Notes: a model not told the origin generated them from the letters alone. A stretch of 64,000 bases of DNA from JAEINY01 sp942490535 (GCA_942490535.1 CALNXQ010000005.1:124001-188000), one strand, 5' to 3'; shown: positions 15,449-24,703, counted from the first letter of the stretch. Numbers and translations: made by a program.

Positions 15449-16864
15449 TCAAAACTCCGTTGCAATCTCAATGGCTCTTTTCAAAGCGCCCAATTTATTA
15501 TTCACTTCAGCCAATTCGTTTTCTTCTTTGGATTCGCTCACCACACCGGCGCCTGCCTGACAAAAGAGCGTATTGTTCTTACTGAGGAAGGAACGAATCA
15601 TGATGGCTTGATTAAAGCTGCCGTCGAACCCGATGTTACCAATACAGCCGCCATAATACCCGCGATTTTGTTTTTCGATGGAATCAATCAATTGCATGGC
15701 TTTGAATTTGGGTGCACCCGACAAGGTTCCGGCCGGAAACGTATCGGCCATCACGCGCGATGGTATGGAGCCTGCCTGCAACTGACCACTCACATCGGAT
15801 ACCAGATGCAGGACGTGGGAGTAATACTGCACTTCCTTGTAAGTATTCACTTTTACCTTTTCGCAATTGCGGCTCAAATCATTGCGCGCCAAATCCACCA
15901 GCATCACATGTTCAGCATTCTCTTTGGGATCAGCACTCAGTTGCAAGGCCAGTTCGCGGTCTTTCTCATCATCACCGGTCCGCTTAAATGTACCGGCTAT
16001 GGGGTTAATGGTTGCTTCCCCCTTATCGATCACCAGTTGCGCTTCGGGTGAAGAACCAAATATCTTATAGTTTCCATAGTCAAAATAAAACAGGTAAGGC
16101 GAAGGATTGATGTTACGCAAGGCCCGGTACACATTGAATTCATCCCCAGAAAAACCACGGCTGAACTGACGGGATAAAACAATCTGAAACACGTCGCCCC
16201 GGAAACAATGTTCTTTCCCTTTGGTCACCATTTGCATGTATTCCTCATCCGTCAGGTTGGACACTTCTTCACCTTGCGGCTCAAATTGAAAGGTGGGGAT
16301 GGTGCGGTTATAAAAGGTATCAATCAAAGCCGGGGCATTGGAAGATTCATTTTCCTGCAGGTTTTCAATCAGGTAAAGTTGATTGGAGAAGTGATTAAAG
16401 GCGATGATGTACTTGTAAAACGTATAACGCAACTCCGGAATACTGTGCGCTTCCTTCTTCTCCGCCTTAAAGGTGATGGTTTCAAAATATTGAACGGCAT
16501 CAAAGGTCGAATAACCAAATAATCCGTTGATCTTTATGGGACAATCACTGTTATCCACTTCAAAACTTTTTATGAATTGATCCAACAGATCAGGCACTGT
16601 TTGATCATTACTGATGGCAATAACCTCCGGCTCTTTATTGGCTGCCCCGATCAGTACCTGCCCTTTGTCGGCCATAAATTCGTAAGCCGGATCGAAGCAG
16701 ATAAACGACAACGAGTTGTTGCTGCCATGGTAATCGCTACTCTCCAGCAAAATGGTGTTGGGATAGACATCGCGCAGCTTCAGATACAGGCTGACGGGGG
16801 TAGTAATATCGGCGACATTGGCCGGAATACGGGTAGAAATACTATTGATCTTTATTGATTTCAT
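15449..16864 (-). CDS. trpE: Anthranilate synthase component I
   Basis: Chorismate-utilising enzyme that, with TrpG, makes anthranilate. The Trp feedback-binding motif LLESSD is near the N-terminus, and the catalytic half has GDVFQIVLSRQF, INPSPYLFY, IAGTFKRTG and AGTLSGAPK. I choose the ATG at 16864 (471 residues, MKSIKINS): an upstream in-frame ATG at 16924 would translate through the terminator hairpin of the leader. It is the first structural gene after the attenuator at 16890-16932. Confidence 0.97.
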   Translation of the reverse strand: MKSIKINSISTRIPANVADITTPVSLYLKLRDVYPNTILLESSDYHGSNNSLSFICFDPAYEFMADKGQVLIGAANKEPEVIAISNDQTVPDLLDQFIKSFEVDNSDCPIKINGLFGYSTFDAVQYFETITFKAEKKEAHSIPELRYTFYKYIIAFNHFSNQLYLIENLQENESSNAPALIDTFYNRTIPTFQFEPQGEEVSNLTDEEYMQMVTKGKEHCFRGDVFQIVLSRQFSRGFSGDEFNVYRALRNINPSPYLFYFDYGNYKIFGSSPEAQLVIDKGEATINPIAGTFKRTGDDEKDRELALQLSADPKENAEHVMLVDLARNDLSRNCEKVKVNTYKEVQYYSHVLHLVSDVSGQLQAGSIPSRVMADTFPAGTLSGAPKFKAMQLIDSIEKQNRGYYGGCIGNIGFDGSFNQAIMIRSFLSKNNTLFCQAGAGVVSESKEENELAEVNNKLGALKRAIEIATEF

Positions 16865-16889
16865 GGTCTGGTATATTTCAAATTTGAGC

Positions 16890-16932
16890 AAAAAAAAAGA
16901 AGGCTTGCCGGGGAGTCCCGGCAAGCCTTCTT
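16890..16932 (-). terminator. trp attenuator terminator hairpin
   Basis: On the minus strand a perfect 16-bp GC-rich stem (from AAGAAGGCTTGCCGGG, 4-nt loop) is followed by nine T residues, 25 bp before the trpE start. It lies just after a short frame with two Trp codons, so it is read as an attenuator rather than as the end of a gene. Confidence 0.9.
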
Positions 16933-16965
16933 GTAATGTCGTTTATAGATATACGGCTATGGCCC

Positions 16966-17028
16966 TCAACTCCCTGTTGAAAGATTTAAATGATGCCAAT
17001 GCCAATTATTTGTCGTTAATAGATTCAT
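16966..17028 (-). CDS. trpL: Putative trp leader peptide with tandem Trp codons
   Basis: A 20-codon frame, ATG to TGA, on the trpE strand encodes MNLLTTNNWHWHHLNLSTGS, with Trp at positions 9 and 11. Two Trp codons three bases apart in a 20-residue peptide, upstream of a strong terminator and trpE, is the layout of classical ribosome-mediated attenuation. GGCATTGGC over the Trp codons can pair with GCCATAGCC downstream (7 of 9 positions), giving a possible 1:2 hairpin. A convincing 2:3 antiterminator was not found by eye; only a short AGCC/GGCT core is visible. Too short for routine gene calling. Confidence 0.75.
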   Translation of the reverse strand: MNLLTTNNWHWHHLNLSTGS

Positions 17029-17048
17029 CGTCTTGTTTATGAACGTTG

Positions 17049-17081
17049 CAAATATTTAGAATTAATTTTTAAATATCCAAA
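17049..17081 (-). promoter_or_regulatory. Candidate promoter of the trp operon
   Basis: On the minus strand, TTTG (17081-17078) is followed after 21 bp by AATATTTG (17056-17049), one mismatch from the Bacteroidota -7 box TAnnTTTG; the usual spacing is about 19. It would give a short leader start about 15-20 nt before the trpL ATG. Moderate match only. Confidence 0.4.
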
Positions 17082-17149
17082 TGTGAATGTTAAGTTTTTG
17101 TGATAATGTGTAGTTTTACACATCAATTATCTGAAAAGTTATAATAACC

Positions 17150-17557
17150 ATGACCCCTTATCGCTTTAAAAAGAATGCACAAAAGTATGGTCTCATAGTT
17201 CTTTCGATTATCTTTTTGACACCCAAGCTTATTTTCCTCTTTCATTCAGGCGAAACCACTACTGGTAATTTGAGCCACTACAATGAACAATCCGGAAAAA
17301 CTTCAACCTCTTCCTCTGGTTCTACTTACTTTGTACCGGTGATTGAATTTAATGTCAACAATAAAAAATATGCCTTTGAGGCAGCTGATTGGTATTTCGG
17401 CGATGACATAAAAAACATCCCAATCCTATATGATCCTATTGATCCCGCAAATGCCAATATAAAAACACTAACAGGTGTATTCTTTATGCGCACCCTATGT
17501 TTAGTCCTTGCGGCTGTAGGTTGGATGGGTTTGACTAGTCTGTTTTTGAAAGATTAA
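17150..17557 (+). CDS. Small DUF3592-like membrane protein
   Basis: The 135-residue protein has a transmembrane helix near residues 14-32, an exported or cytosolic loop with a Ser/Thr-rich stretch, a strand-rich part with VPVIEFNVNNKKY and ILYDPIDPANANI, and a second helix at about 111-131. The loop wording (whole-field value, then YDPxxP) resembles DUF3592, a family of unknown function with two membrane segments. It is divergent from the trp leader and stands alone. Confidence 0.6.
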   Translation: MTPYRFKKNAQKYGLIVLSIIFLTPKLIFLFHSGETTTGNLSHYNEQSGKTSTSSSGSTYFVPVIEFNVNNKKYAFEAADWYFGDDIKNIPILYDPIDPANANIKTLTGVFFMRTLCLVLAAVGWMGLTSLFLKD

Positions 17558-17947
17558 ACCACCCTTTTTTCATCACACACTCACTCAAACAAAAGTATTA
17601 CCTGAAAACCAAAGATCTTCCTTAACCAAAATTATACAAATGTCAATTTTCGAGCACTTTATTCCCATAAAGAGAAAATAGTTTTGGTAAGTGCGCCAAG
17701 TAGACTTGTCTTCTGGAGACAGTTAATCGTTCTCTTATACCTGCAAAGCTTCTATGCAGTTTATAAAATGGGCGTTTAATCGTGCAAAGAAGTGTCCATC
17801 GAATGAAAAGTCCGCGCTTTGTCGTGCGAATGGCCCGCTAATAAAAATAATCTTTCGCCAACACCTGTATATTTGTTGCTACCCTCAATCACCATTCAAA
17901 CCTGGCGTCTAGTGTACTTAGTTGGATAATCTCAAAACCTGAATAAT
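17558..17947. other. Intergenic region without a recognised feature
   Basis: About 390 bp between the DUF3592-like gene and the protease terminator. No open frame of note on either strand, no tRNA-like or repeat structure recognised. Confidence 0.6.
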
Positions 17948-17982
17948 GAAAACAAACAAAGGGCCATCCCGTTGGACAGCCC
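17948..17982 (-). terminator. Terminator of the subtilisin-like protease gene
   Basis: GGGCCATCC-cgtt-GGACAGCCC (stem with a 2x2 internal mismatch) is followed on the minus strand by a T-rich run (TTTGTTTGTTTT). Confidence 0.7.
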
Positions 17983-18013
17983 CTCGTCATAGTTAATAAT
18001 AAACATCCAAAAA

Positions 18014-21000
18014 TTATTTCTTCACAAATCGTGTGGTCACCACTTTTTCTTCGGAGCGAATGGTGATGAAGTACATACCTGCTGCCAATTGTGACACATC
18101 AATGCTGCGTTCGCCATTGGTATTGGCATTTAACACGACGTTACCGGCACTGTTGCGGACGGTTACCTGAACCTGATCCCCCACAAAGTTAATGAACAAT
18201 TGGTCTTCAACCGGAACCGGATAGATACGCAGGTCAGCACCCTCAGCTTTGTATTTCAATGGCTCTGCAACAACAGAAGACTTCACCGAAGCCGCAGTAC
18301 CCGTAGCAGCCACCTTCACGGTATAATCTTCCACTTCACCATAACTGAAGGCCTCACAAGCGGTGGCGTAAGCATTCCACTTCATGGAAACGCGCATCCG
18401 TGTGGTTCCCGGTTGAGCAGTGGTTGGCACAGTAAAGTTATAGGATAAGGTGGCATTGCTGTTGGATGCCCCTTCGGCCACTTTCTCAGCATCTTCGAAG
18501 GTACCGTTTTGGTTGTAATCAATCCAAACGCGGTAATACTCATTGTAGGTTGTGGAAGCAAACCCACAGCTAAGATAAATGGTCTGTGCGGATCCCTGAG
18601 CAAGCGTTGCGGTCAAATTGGTAAAATCACCATAACCACCGTTTGCCACAGTCGCATTGTTGATTTCATTCAACTGTACCAGATCCAGGTATTCGTAATT
18701 CACATTATTACCTTTCGAACTGCAATAACTCACCACAGGATTAGTGGTTACGGATTGAGCCGCTGTGTACGCACTGTTGCCGGCACTGTTTTTAGCACTC
18801 ACCTTGTATTCATAAGGGCTGTTTGGCGACGCATTGCCATAGCTATAAGTGGTTGCGGTGGTATTAAACGTGGTCCAGGCACCGGCAGCCGGCCTCACTT
18901 GTACATCGTAGGAAGTAGCACCCACAGATGCATTCCATGCGAAATCAAAGGCATTGGTGCCCACGGTTCCAATTTGCAATCCGGCAGGTATTGCTGGCGG
19001 ATTGATGGTTCCTTGCGAAATCACCACGGTATAATCCTCTACTTCACCATAACTGAAGGCTTCACATGGTGTTGGAGCCGCATTGTATTTCATGGTCACG
19101 CGCATCCGGGTGGTTACATCCAATCCGGCAGGCAGCGTAAACTGACCGGACACGGCTGCGGTACCGGAGGCAGTATAGACTTGTTCACCGGCATCTTCAA
19201 AATCCTTATCGTTGTTGAAATCAATCCAGATACTGTAATGCTCGGTGTAAGTGGAGCTCTTGAATCCAGGCGTCAAGACCACATCCACCACTGCACCTGC
19301 GGCTAAGTTCGCTTGCTTGGAAGTATAGTCTGAATACCCCGTTCCGGCGGTGTTATTGGTCAGATCGCCAATCTCTACCCCGGCCAGCCACTCGTAACTG
19401 AAGTCATTGCCTTTGGATGCACAATAGGCTTTATCCGGCGTGGTCACATTTCCAATGGCTGAATACGCACTGGTACCTAAGCTATTTTGAGCATTGACTC
19501 TAAACTCATAAGTTGTTAATGCCACAGCGGTCACATTTGTGGAAGTACTAGTCACGCTGGTTGTGGTCCAGGCACCGCCTGAAATCCGCACCTGTACATT
19601 ATAAGTAGTAGCAAACTGAGCGGCATTCCAGCTTAGGGTAAACTGAGTGGGAGCGACATTCGAGGCCACTAAACCTGTTGGTGTAACCGGTACTTGCTGT
19701 TGAACGGTTGTCAATGCCTGATCGGCATTCAAACGGCCACTCCCCAGTTTTCCGGCATAGGCGCTGTTCAAATTGTCGATGGGATCGGTGTTGTTCACCA
19801 ATTTATTCCAGATATCCGCAGCACTAATCTGCACGCCTTGACGCGCTGCCTGAGAAGCCACCAAAGCGGCTACACCAGACACATGCGGACAAGCCATGGA
19901 CGTACCTGACATACTCTGCGAACCGCCGCCATTACGGGTACTGATGATGCTACTTCCAGGAGCGGCTATATCCACCCAGGTGCCGTAATTGGAGAAGGAT
20001 GATTTCTTATCCTTATGGTCAGTAGATGCCACTGCCATAACAGCACTGTAATAGCCCGGATACCAATGTAAATTTCCATTGCTGTCCGAACCATCATTAC
20101 CTGCAGCAAAAATCACAATCCCTCCATTTACCGGTGATCCCTGTCCCCCGGCATTGGCAATAAAATAATCAATGGCATCCTGCTGAGCCTGCCCCATGCT
20201 GGATGCTTGTTGAGTATATCCCCAGCTATTCTGCGAAATAACCGCGCCATTATCGGCGGCATACACAAATGCATCGGTAAAACCACCGTTACCGGTATCG
20301 GTAAACACCTGGCACGACATTAAGCGAGCCCCATCATTATTTCCTGATCCACCAGCAATACCTGCTACCGTTTCGCCATTATTAGTTTCAGCAGCTACTG
20401 TACCAGCCACATGTGTGCCATGCGAATGGCCCACAATGGTTCCTGAATTATTGGCGAAGTTGTAACCATTCACATCATCCACATAGCCATTGTTATCATC
20501 ATCCACGCCATTGCCGGCAATTTCGCCGCTATTCACCCAGAAATTTCCCATTAAATCGGGATGGTCGGGGTCAATACCACCATCAATGATGGCAACAACA
20601 ACATTAGCATGTCCGGTTTCCTTTTGCCAGGCTTGTAACAAGCTAATGTCAGCGCCTGCTGTACCGCCGGTTTGGCCGGTATTGTTGTAATGCCATTGCG
20701 TGTTAAAACCCGGATCGTTAGTCCCCGAAATACCCAATGGCGACTCCTCGGCCACATCCCCGATGAGTGCGGCTTCCTTAACGGCTTCGGCAATCTCTAC
20801 TTCCGGCAGATTCTGATACTTGTTAAGGATGTAATTTAACTCCTGTTGCGATGAATACTCAATTTCATACCACAAATGCAAGCCAAATGCTTTGTGCTTT
20901 TCTTCATGAATACCGGCCGGGCGAAAGACCCGTTTCATGTTAACCGCCTCAAATTGGCTATTCAAGGCATCGAATTGTTGAATCCCGGTAGCAACGACAA

Positions 21001-21190
21001 CCGGACCGGCAGATTTCAACAAATTAGCCTGTTGAATTTTTTCCGTTACTTGTTCAGCCACCTGGTTTTGTTCGGGCATAAACTTCACCCGGATAACGCC
21101 CTCATAGACGCCATTGCTGGTTACTTTTAGATTTTGCGCATAGGCGCTCAGTGCGATGCACATCGCTAGTGTTAGTAAAAGTGTTCTCAT
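18014..21190 (-). CDS. Secreted subtilisin-like (S8) serine protease with GEVED and FN3 domains, T9SS substrate
   Basis: A 1058-residue exported protease. Signal peptide to about residue 19; an N-terminal region of about 150 residues that may act as a propeptide; then the S8 catalytic domain with Asp203 (AIIDGGIDPDHPDL), His257 (GHSHGTHVAG), oxyanion Asn365 (AAGND) and Ser431 (SGTSMACPHVSG). A fibronectin III-like domain, a GEVED domain (GEVEDYTV), a second FN3 and a second GEVED domain follow, so the accessory pair is duplicated. The last 70 or so residues form a type A type IX sorting domain (YPVPVEDQLFINF to TTRFVKK). The active site appears intact. Probably a surface or released protease for protein feeding; substrate unknown. 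Confidence 0.93.
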   Translation of the reverse strand: MRTLLLTLAMCIALSAYAQNLKVTSNGVYEGVIRVKFMPEQNQVAEQVTEKIQQANLLKSAGPVVVATGIQQFDALNSQFEAVNMKRVFRPAGIHEEKHKAFGLHLWYEIEYSSQQELNYILNKYQNLPEVEIAEAVKEAALIGDVAEESPLGISGTNDPGFNTQWHYNNTGQTGGTAGADISLLQAWQKETGHANVVVAIIDGGIDPDHPDLMGNFWVNSGEIAGNGVDDDNNGYVDDVNGYNFANNSGTIVGHSHGTHVAGTVAAETNNGETVAGIAGGSGNNDGARLMSCQVFTDTGNGGFTDAFVYAADNGAVISQNSWGYTQQASSMGQAQQDAIDYFIANAGGQGSPVNGGIVIFAAGNDGSDSNGNLHWYPGYYSAVMAVASTDHKDKKSSFSNYGTWVDIAAPGSSIISTRNGGGSQSMSGTSMACPHVSGVAALVASQAARQGVQISAADIWNKLVNNTDPIDNLNSAYAGKLGSGRLNADQALTTVQQQVPVTPTGLVASNVAPTQFTLSWNAAQFATTYNVQVRISGGAWTTTSVTSTSTNVTAVALTTYEFRVNAQNSLGTSAYSAIGNVTTPDKAYCASKGNDFSYEWLAGVEIGDLTNNTAGTGYSDYTSKQANLAAGAVVDVVLTPGFKSSTYTEHYSIWIDFNNDKDFEDAGEQVYTASGTAAVSGQFTLPAGLDVTTRMRVTMKYNAAPTPCEAFSYGEVEDYTVVISQGTINPPAIPAGLQIGTVGTNAFDFAWNASVGATSYDVQVRPAAGAWTTFNTTATTYSYGNASPNSPYEYKVSAKNSAGNSAYTAAQSVTTNPVVSYCSSKGNNVNYEYLDLVQLNEINNATVANGGYGDFTNLTATLAQGSAQTIYLSCGFASTTYNEYYRVWIDYNQNGTFEDAEKVAEGASNSNATLSYNFTVPTTAQPGTTRMRVSMKWNAYATACEAFSYGEVEDYTVKVAATGTAASVKSSVVAEPLKYKAEGADLRIYPVPVEDQLFINFVGDQVQVTVRNSAGNVVLNANTNGERSIDVSQLAAGMYFITIRSEEKVVTTRFVKK

Positions 21191-21666
21191 AATAAACTAA
21201 AGTTTGATTTATCGAAAAAAAGTTATCGCTTTCCGATGGTTAGTTCGTGGTAGGAACACCTAACAAACTCTTGAGATACCACCATTTATGCATTGAGCAT
21301 GGCGATTTGACCAAGCTCAATGATGGTCCAATGCCGAAAAACGTAGTACGCTTTTCACCACTGCATCCCGCTTTAGTGTATTATTTTAATTGGCCAGGCT
21401 TCTTTAAAATGATTTATTAAGAAATAAGGTAATAAGGTCCTTGTTAATAGTTAATCAAACACTACTCAGGGTGACTCTTAAGCAAGCATGTCTTTTGAGT
21501 ATCCTTTACCCCTATTTCATGTTTTAAACCTTTGTAGATGAATTCACAGAAAGTCTACATAACCTTATTGACCAGCAATCTAAATTTTTAATAAAGAGCT
21601 TTCTGAATACTTAGAAAAGAATAGACAATCACTTATAAACTCGACAATCCCCATTCCCCTTATACG
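21191..21666. other. Intergenic region without a recognised feature
   Basis: About 475 bp upstream of the protease gene. A promoter for the protease must lie here, but I could not find a convincing paired TTTG / TAnnTTTG. No open frame, tRNA or repeat seen. Confidence 0.5.
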
Positions 21667-21701
21667 AAAAAACCGCTTCGAACGAATTCGAAGCGGTTTT
21701 T
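21667..21701 (-). terminator. Terminator of the kor operon
   Basis: CCGCTTCGAA-cgaa-TTCGAAGCGG, flanked by A6 and T5 tracts, 24 bp beyond the korB stop. Confidence 0.9.
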
Positions 21702-21724
21702 ATATGCTAACTCAAACTCAAAAA

Positions 21725-22741
21725 CTATTTTACTTCCCACACATCACCGGCGTGAATCAAATCATTAAAGGATTTAATTTTAGAAAGGGCTTGTACTTCT
21801 TCCAGCTGTTGCTCTACGCACTGGTCGTATACAGGAGCTTTCACTGAGCGAATCACACCCATGGCCACCGGATAATTGGGATACTCCATATCGGCTAATT
21901 TAAGGTGCATGGAAATATCCTCACAATGTGCATCGTGCACCAGGATATTAGCGAGAGTCACCCCATTTTCACCTAAGGTCACTACCTTCAGGTTTAACCC
22001 ATCCAGCATCAATCCTTTTTCTTTGTTTTTACCAAACAACATGGGTTCCCCATGCTCTAATTTGATGGTGCGGTCATCGGCAAACTCTTTGTCTGTAATG
22101 GCATTGTGTGTCTTATCATTATAGATAACACAGTTCTGCAATACTTCCACAATAGAGGTTCCTTCGTGTTGTGCGGCTTCTTTCAACACCATTTGCTGGT
22201 GTTTCAAATCTTTATCCACCGAACGGGCAAAAAACTGACCGCGGGCTCCGATACACAATTCTCCCGGACGGAAAGGTGATTCCACTGTACCAAAAGGCGA
22301 TGTTTTAGAGATAAAACCACGCTTGGAAGTGGGTGAATACTGTCCTTTAGTCAAACCATAAATCTGGTTGTTAAAAAGGATCACATTCAAATCGATGTTA
22401 CGACGGATAGTATGAATAAAGTGGTTACCACCAATGGCCAATGCATCACCATCACCTGTAATCTGCCATACTTTAAGTCGTGGATTGGCCACCTTTACAC
22501 CCGATGCCACTACTGATCCACGCCCATGAATGGTGTGAAAACCATAGGTATCCATGTAATAGGGAAAACGAGAAGAACATCCGATACCCGAGATAACGGC
22601 CACTTCTTCTTTTTTGTAATTCAAATCGGCCATTACTTTCTGTACCGAATTCAAAATGGCATGGTCACCACATCCGGGACACCATCTGACACTCTGATCA
22701 CTTTTATAATCAACAAATGTTAATTTATCCTGTTCAGCCAT
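21725..22741 (-). CDS. korB: 2-oxoacid:ferredoxin oxidoreductase beta subunit (2-oxoglutarate type)
   Basis: Thiamine diphosphate-binding subunit that decarboxylates a 2-oxoacid (most likely 2-oxoglutarate) to the acyl-CoA with reduction of ferredoxin. Motifs: VRWCPGCGDHAI, GIGCSSRFP, HGRGSVVASG and the TPP/Mg-binding GDGDALAIGGNH. 338 residues as usual for KorB of this phylum. It begins 4 bp after the korA stop. The beta subunit type distinguishes it from pyruvate:ferredoxin oxidoreductase, but substrate choice cannot be proved from sequence alone. Confidence 0.92.
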   Translation of the reverse strand: MAEQDKLTFVDYKSDQSVRWCPGCGDHAILNSVQKVMADLNYKKEEVAVISGIGCSSRFPYYMDTYGFHTIHGRGSVVASGVKVANPRLKVWQITGDGDALAIGGNHFIHTIRRNIDLNVILFNNQIYGLTKGQYSPTSKRGFISKTSPFGTVESPFRPGELCIGARGQFFARSVDKDLKHQQMVLKEAAQHEGTSIVEVLQNCVIYNDKTHNAITDKEFADDRTIKLEHGEPMLFGKNKEKGLMLDGLNLKVVTLGENGVTLANILVHDAHCEDISMHLKLADMEYPNYPVAMGVIRSVKAPVYDQCVEQQLEEVQALSKIKSFNDLIHAGDVWEVK

Positions 22742-22745
22742 TTTA

Positions 22746-24602
22746 CTATTCCTCCAACAAGGTTTTGAAATGTTCTTTTAACTCCACCACGGTAAATGGT
22801 AATCCCTGTACTTTATTAAAACGGGTGTACTCCAAATCAGGGAAATTCATCCGCAGATAATCGGCAAACTGTCCGTTATTCAACTCGCACACGACTAATT
22901 TCTTATAACGCTTTAAAATGTCGTAGCTGTTTTTCGGAAGTGGCTTAATATAATTGAAATGAGCCAATGCCACTTTGTGTCCTTCGTTGTGCAACTCATC
23001 CACAGCTGTGTACAGGTGACCATAAGTACCACCCCAACCGATTACCAGAACATCGGCATCTTCATCGCCCAACAATTCCAATTCAGGGATAAAATTAGCA
23101 ACCCGCTGCACTTTTTCCTCACGTATATTGACCATTCTCTCATGGTTCAAAGCATCGTGTGATACAGCACCCGTTTTCTCATCTTTTTCCAATCCACCAA
23201 TACGGTGTTGTAATCCAGGCGTACCAGGCATGGCCCATGTACGCGCTAATTTCTCAGCATCACGCGCATACGGTTTCCAATCGGCATCTTCCGTTGGTGC
23301 ATAAGGCACTTTAATGGCAGGCCACTCTTCCAGATTAGGCAACAACCAAGGCTGTGTACCATTGGCCAGGAATCCATCGGTTAATAAAATCACCGGCGTC
23401 ATGTGCTCCACAGCGACTTTAGCGGCATAAAAGGCATAATCGAAACAGTTGGTTGGTGAGCTGGCAGCAATAACTACCACCGGACTCTCCCCGTTACGAC
23501 CATACAAAGCTTGCATTAAATCAGACTGCTCCGTTTTGGTTGGTAGTCCGGTGGAAGGTCCACCGCGCTGCACATTCACAACGACCAAAGGAAGTTCCGC
23601 AATAACAGCTAGACCAATGGCTTCTCCTTTCAGTGCCAAACCAGGCCCGGATGTAGTTGTAATAGCCAGATTACCGGCAAAACTAGCACCGATAGCTGTA
23701 CAGATACCAGCGATTTCGTCTTCAGCCTGAAATACTTTTACGCCTAAATCCTTACGGGCACTTAATTCCTGAAGAATTTCAGTGGCCGGAGTAATCGGAT
23801 ATGAGCCTAAAAACAACGGCAAACCACTTTTTTCAGCAGCCGCCAAAAATCCCCAGGCAGTTGCCACGTTACCACTCAAGTTACGGTATTTACCTTTCTT
23901 GATGTCGGCCGGATGAATGTGGTACGAAGGGGTTAACGCCTGTATGATGTTGCCATAGTTATAACCATCCTCCAAGACCTTCAGGTTGGCATCAACAATA
24001 AGTTGGTTCTTGGCAAATTTCTTTTTGATATACTCCTGTGTGTGCGTCAATGGACGATCAAACACCCAATAAACCAATCCTAAAGCATACATGTTCTTGC
24101 TGCGAAGAATACTCTTATTGTCAAGACCAGTATCTTTTAGACTCTCTTTAGTAAGAGTTGTGATTGGTGCTTTCACAATGTTAAAATCGCCAAGTTTATC
24201 CTCCACGATAGGATCATTGGTTTCATAACCCGCTTTGAGAAGGTTCTTTTCATCAAAACTATCGACGTCGATAATGATGGAACCACCTGGTTTCATCCAT
24301 TTGGCATTCGCTTTTAGAGCAGCGGGATTCATTGCCACTAATACATCACAGTAGTCACCTGGTGTGAAGACTTCAGTATGTCCAAAATGTACCTGGAATC
24401 CTGATACTCCCCCCACGGTTCCCTGTGGTGCCCGAATTTCCGACGGATAATCGGGGAATGTTGAAATGTCATTTCCAAAGATGGCAGACGTGTAAGAAAA
24501 TAACGTACCGGTTAATTGCATTCCGTCACCGGAATCACCAGAAAATCTTACAACGACTTCCTCTCGTTCAATTACTTTTGACCTTTTACCCATGATTGAC
24601 AA
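22746..24602 (-). CDS. korA: 2-oxoacid:ferredoxin oxidoreductase, fused gamma-alpha subunit
   Basis: 618 residues combining the gamma domain (residues 1 to about 190, with RFSGDSGDGMQLTG) and the alpha domain (from about 230, with FLGSYPITPATEIL, QAEDEIAG, TTTSGPGLAL and the NVQRGGPSTGLPTKTEQSD loop). The fusion is common in Bacteroidota. A start at 24593 (MGKRSK) is equally possible. With KorB it supplies succinyl-CoA and reduced ferredoxin, consistent with an oxygen-sensitive branch of the citric acid cycle. A -7 box and an 18-bp inverted repeat lie just upstream. Confidence 0.93.
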   Translation of the reverse strand: MSIMGKRSKVIEREEVVVRFSGDSGDGMQLTGTLFSYTSAIFGNDISTFPDYPSEIRAPQGTVGGVSGFQVHFGHTEVFTPGDYCDVLVAMNPAALKANAKWMKPGGSIIIDVDSFDEKNLLKAGYETNDPIVEDKLGDFNIVKAPITTLTKESLKDTGLDNKSILRSKNMYALGLVYWVFDRPLTHTQEYIKKKFAKNQLIVDANLKVLEDGYNYGNIIQALTPSYHIHPADIKKGKYRNLSGNVATAWGFLAAAEKSGLPLFLGSYPITPATEILQELSARKDLGVKVFQAEDEIAGICTAIGASFAGNLAITTTSGPGLALKGEAIGLAVIAELPLVVVNVQRGGPSTGLPTKTEQSDLMQALYGRNGESPVVVIAASSPTNCFDYAFYAAKVAVEHMTPVILLTDGFLANGTQPWLLPNLEEWPAIKVPYAPTEDADWKPYARDAEKLARTWAMPGTPGLQHRIGGLEKDEKTGAVSHDALNHERMVNIREEKVQRVANFIPELELLGDEDADVLVIGWGGTYGHLYTAVDELHNEGHKVALAHFNYIKPLPKNSYDILKRYKKLVVCELNNGQFADYLRMNFPDLEYTRFNKVQGLPFTVVELKEHFKTLLEE

Positions 24603-24630
24603 GGTTCTGATTTGTATCTGTTTATTAAAA

Positions 24631-24638
24631 CAAAGTTA
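24631..24638 (-). promoter_or_regulatory. Candidate -7 promoter element for korAB
   Basis: TAACTTTG on the minus strand matches TAnnTTTG exactly, 29-36 bp before the korA start. No TTTG was found 19 bp upstream; that position is occupied by the inverted repeat at 24651-24703. Confidence 0.5.
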
Positions 24639-24650
24639 AGCAATACAATA

Positions 24651-24703
24651 AGAAGGAAATCCATGATTAAGAATTATTTAACCTCAATCATGTATTTCCT
24701 TCT
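24651..24703. promoter_or_regulatory. 18-bp inverted repeat upstream of korA
   Basis: AGAAGGAAAT-CC-ATGATT pairs with AATCAT-GT-ATTTCCTTCT at 17 of 18 positions across a 17-nt loop. Its near arm begins 12 bp from the korA -7 box and covers the -33 region. It could be an operator or a hairpin on a transcript from the far side. Beyond it, to 24992, only AT-rich sequence with a TTATTTAAA/TTTAAATAA inverted repeat near 24891-24913 and a TATTTTTG box near 24880 is seen. Confidence 0.5.

Noticed and set aside
16208..16858. Plus-strand frames of about 93-104 codons inside trpE
   Set aside because: Antisense shadows of trpE without start signals.
16864..16924. Longer trpE start
   Set aside because: The extension is encoded by the terminator hairpin; the conserved N-terminus begins at 16864.
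18509..19306. 265-codon plus-strand frame inside the protease gene
   Set aside because: Opposite-strand shadow of the FN3/GEVED repeats of a well-supported protease.
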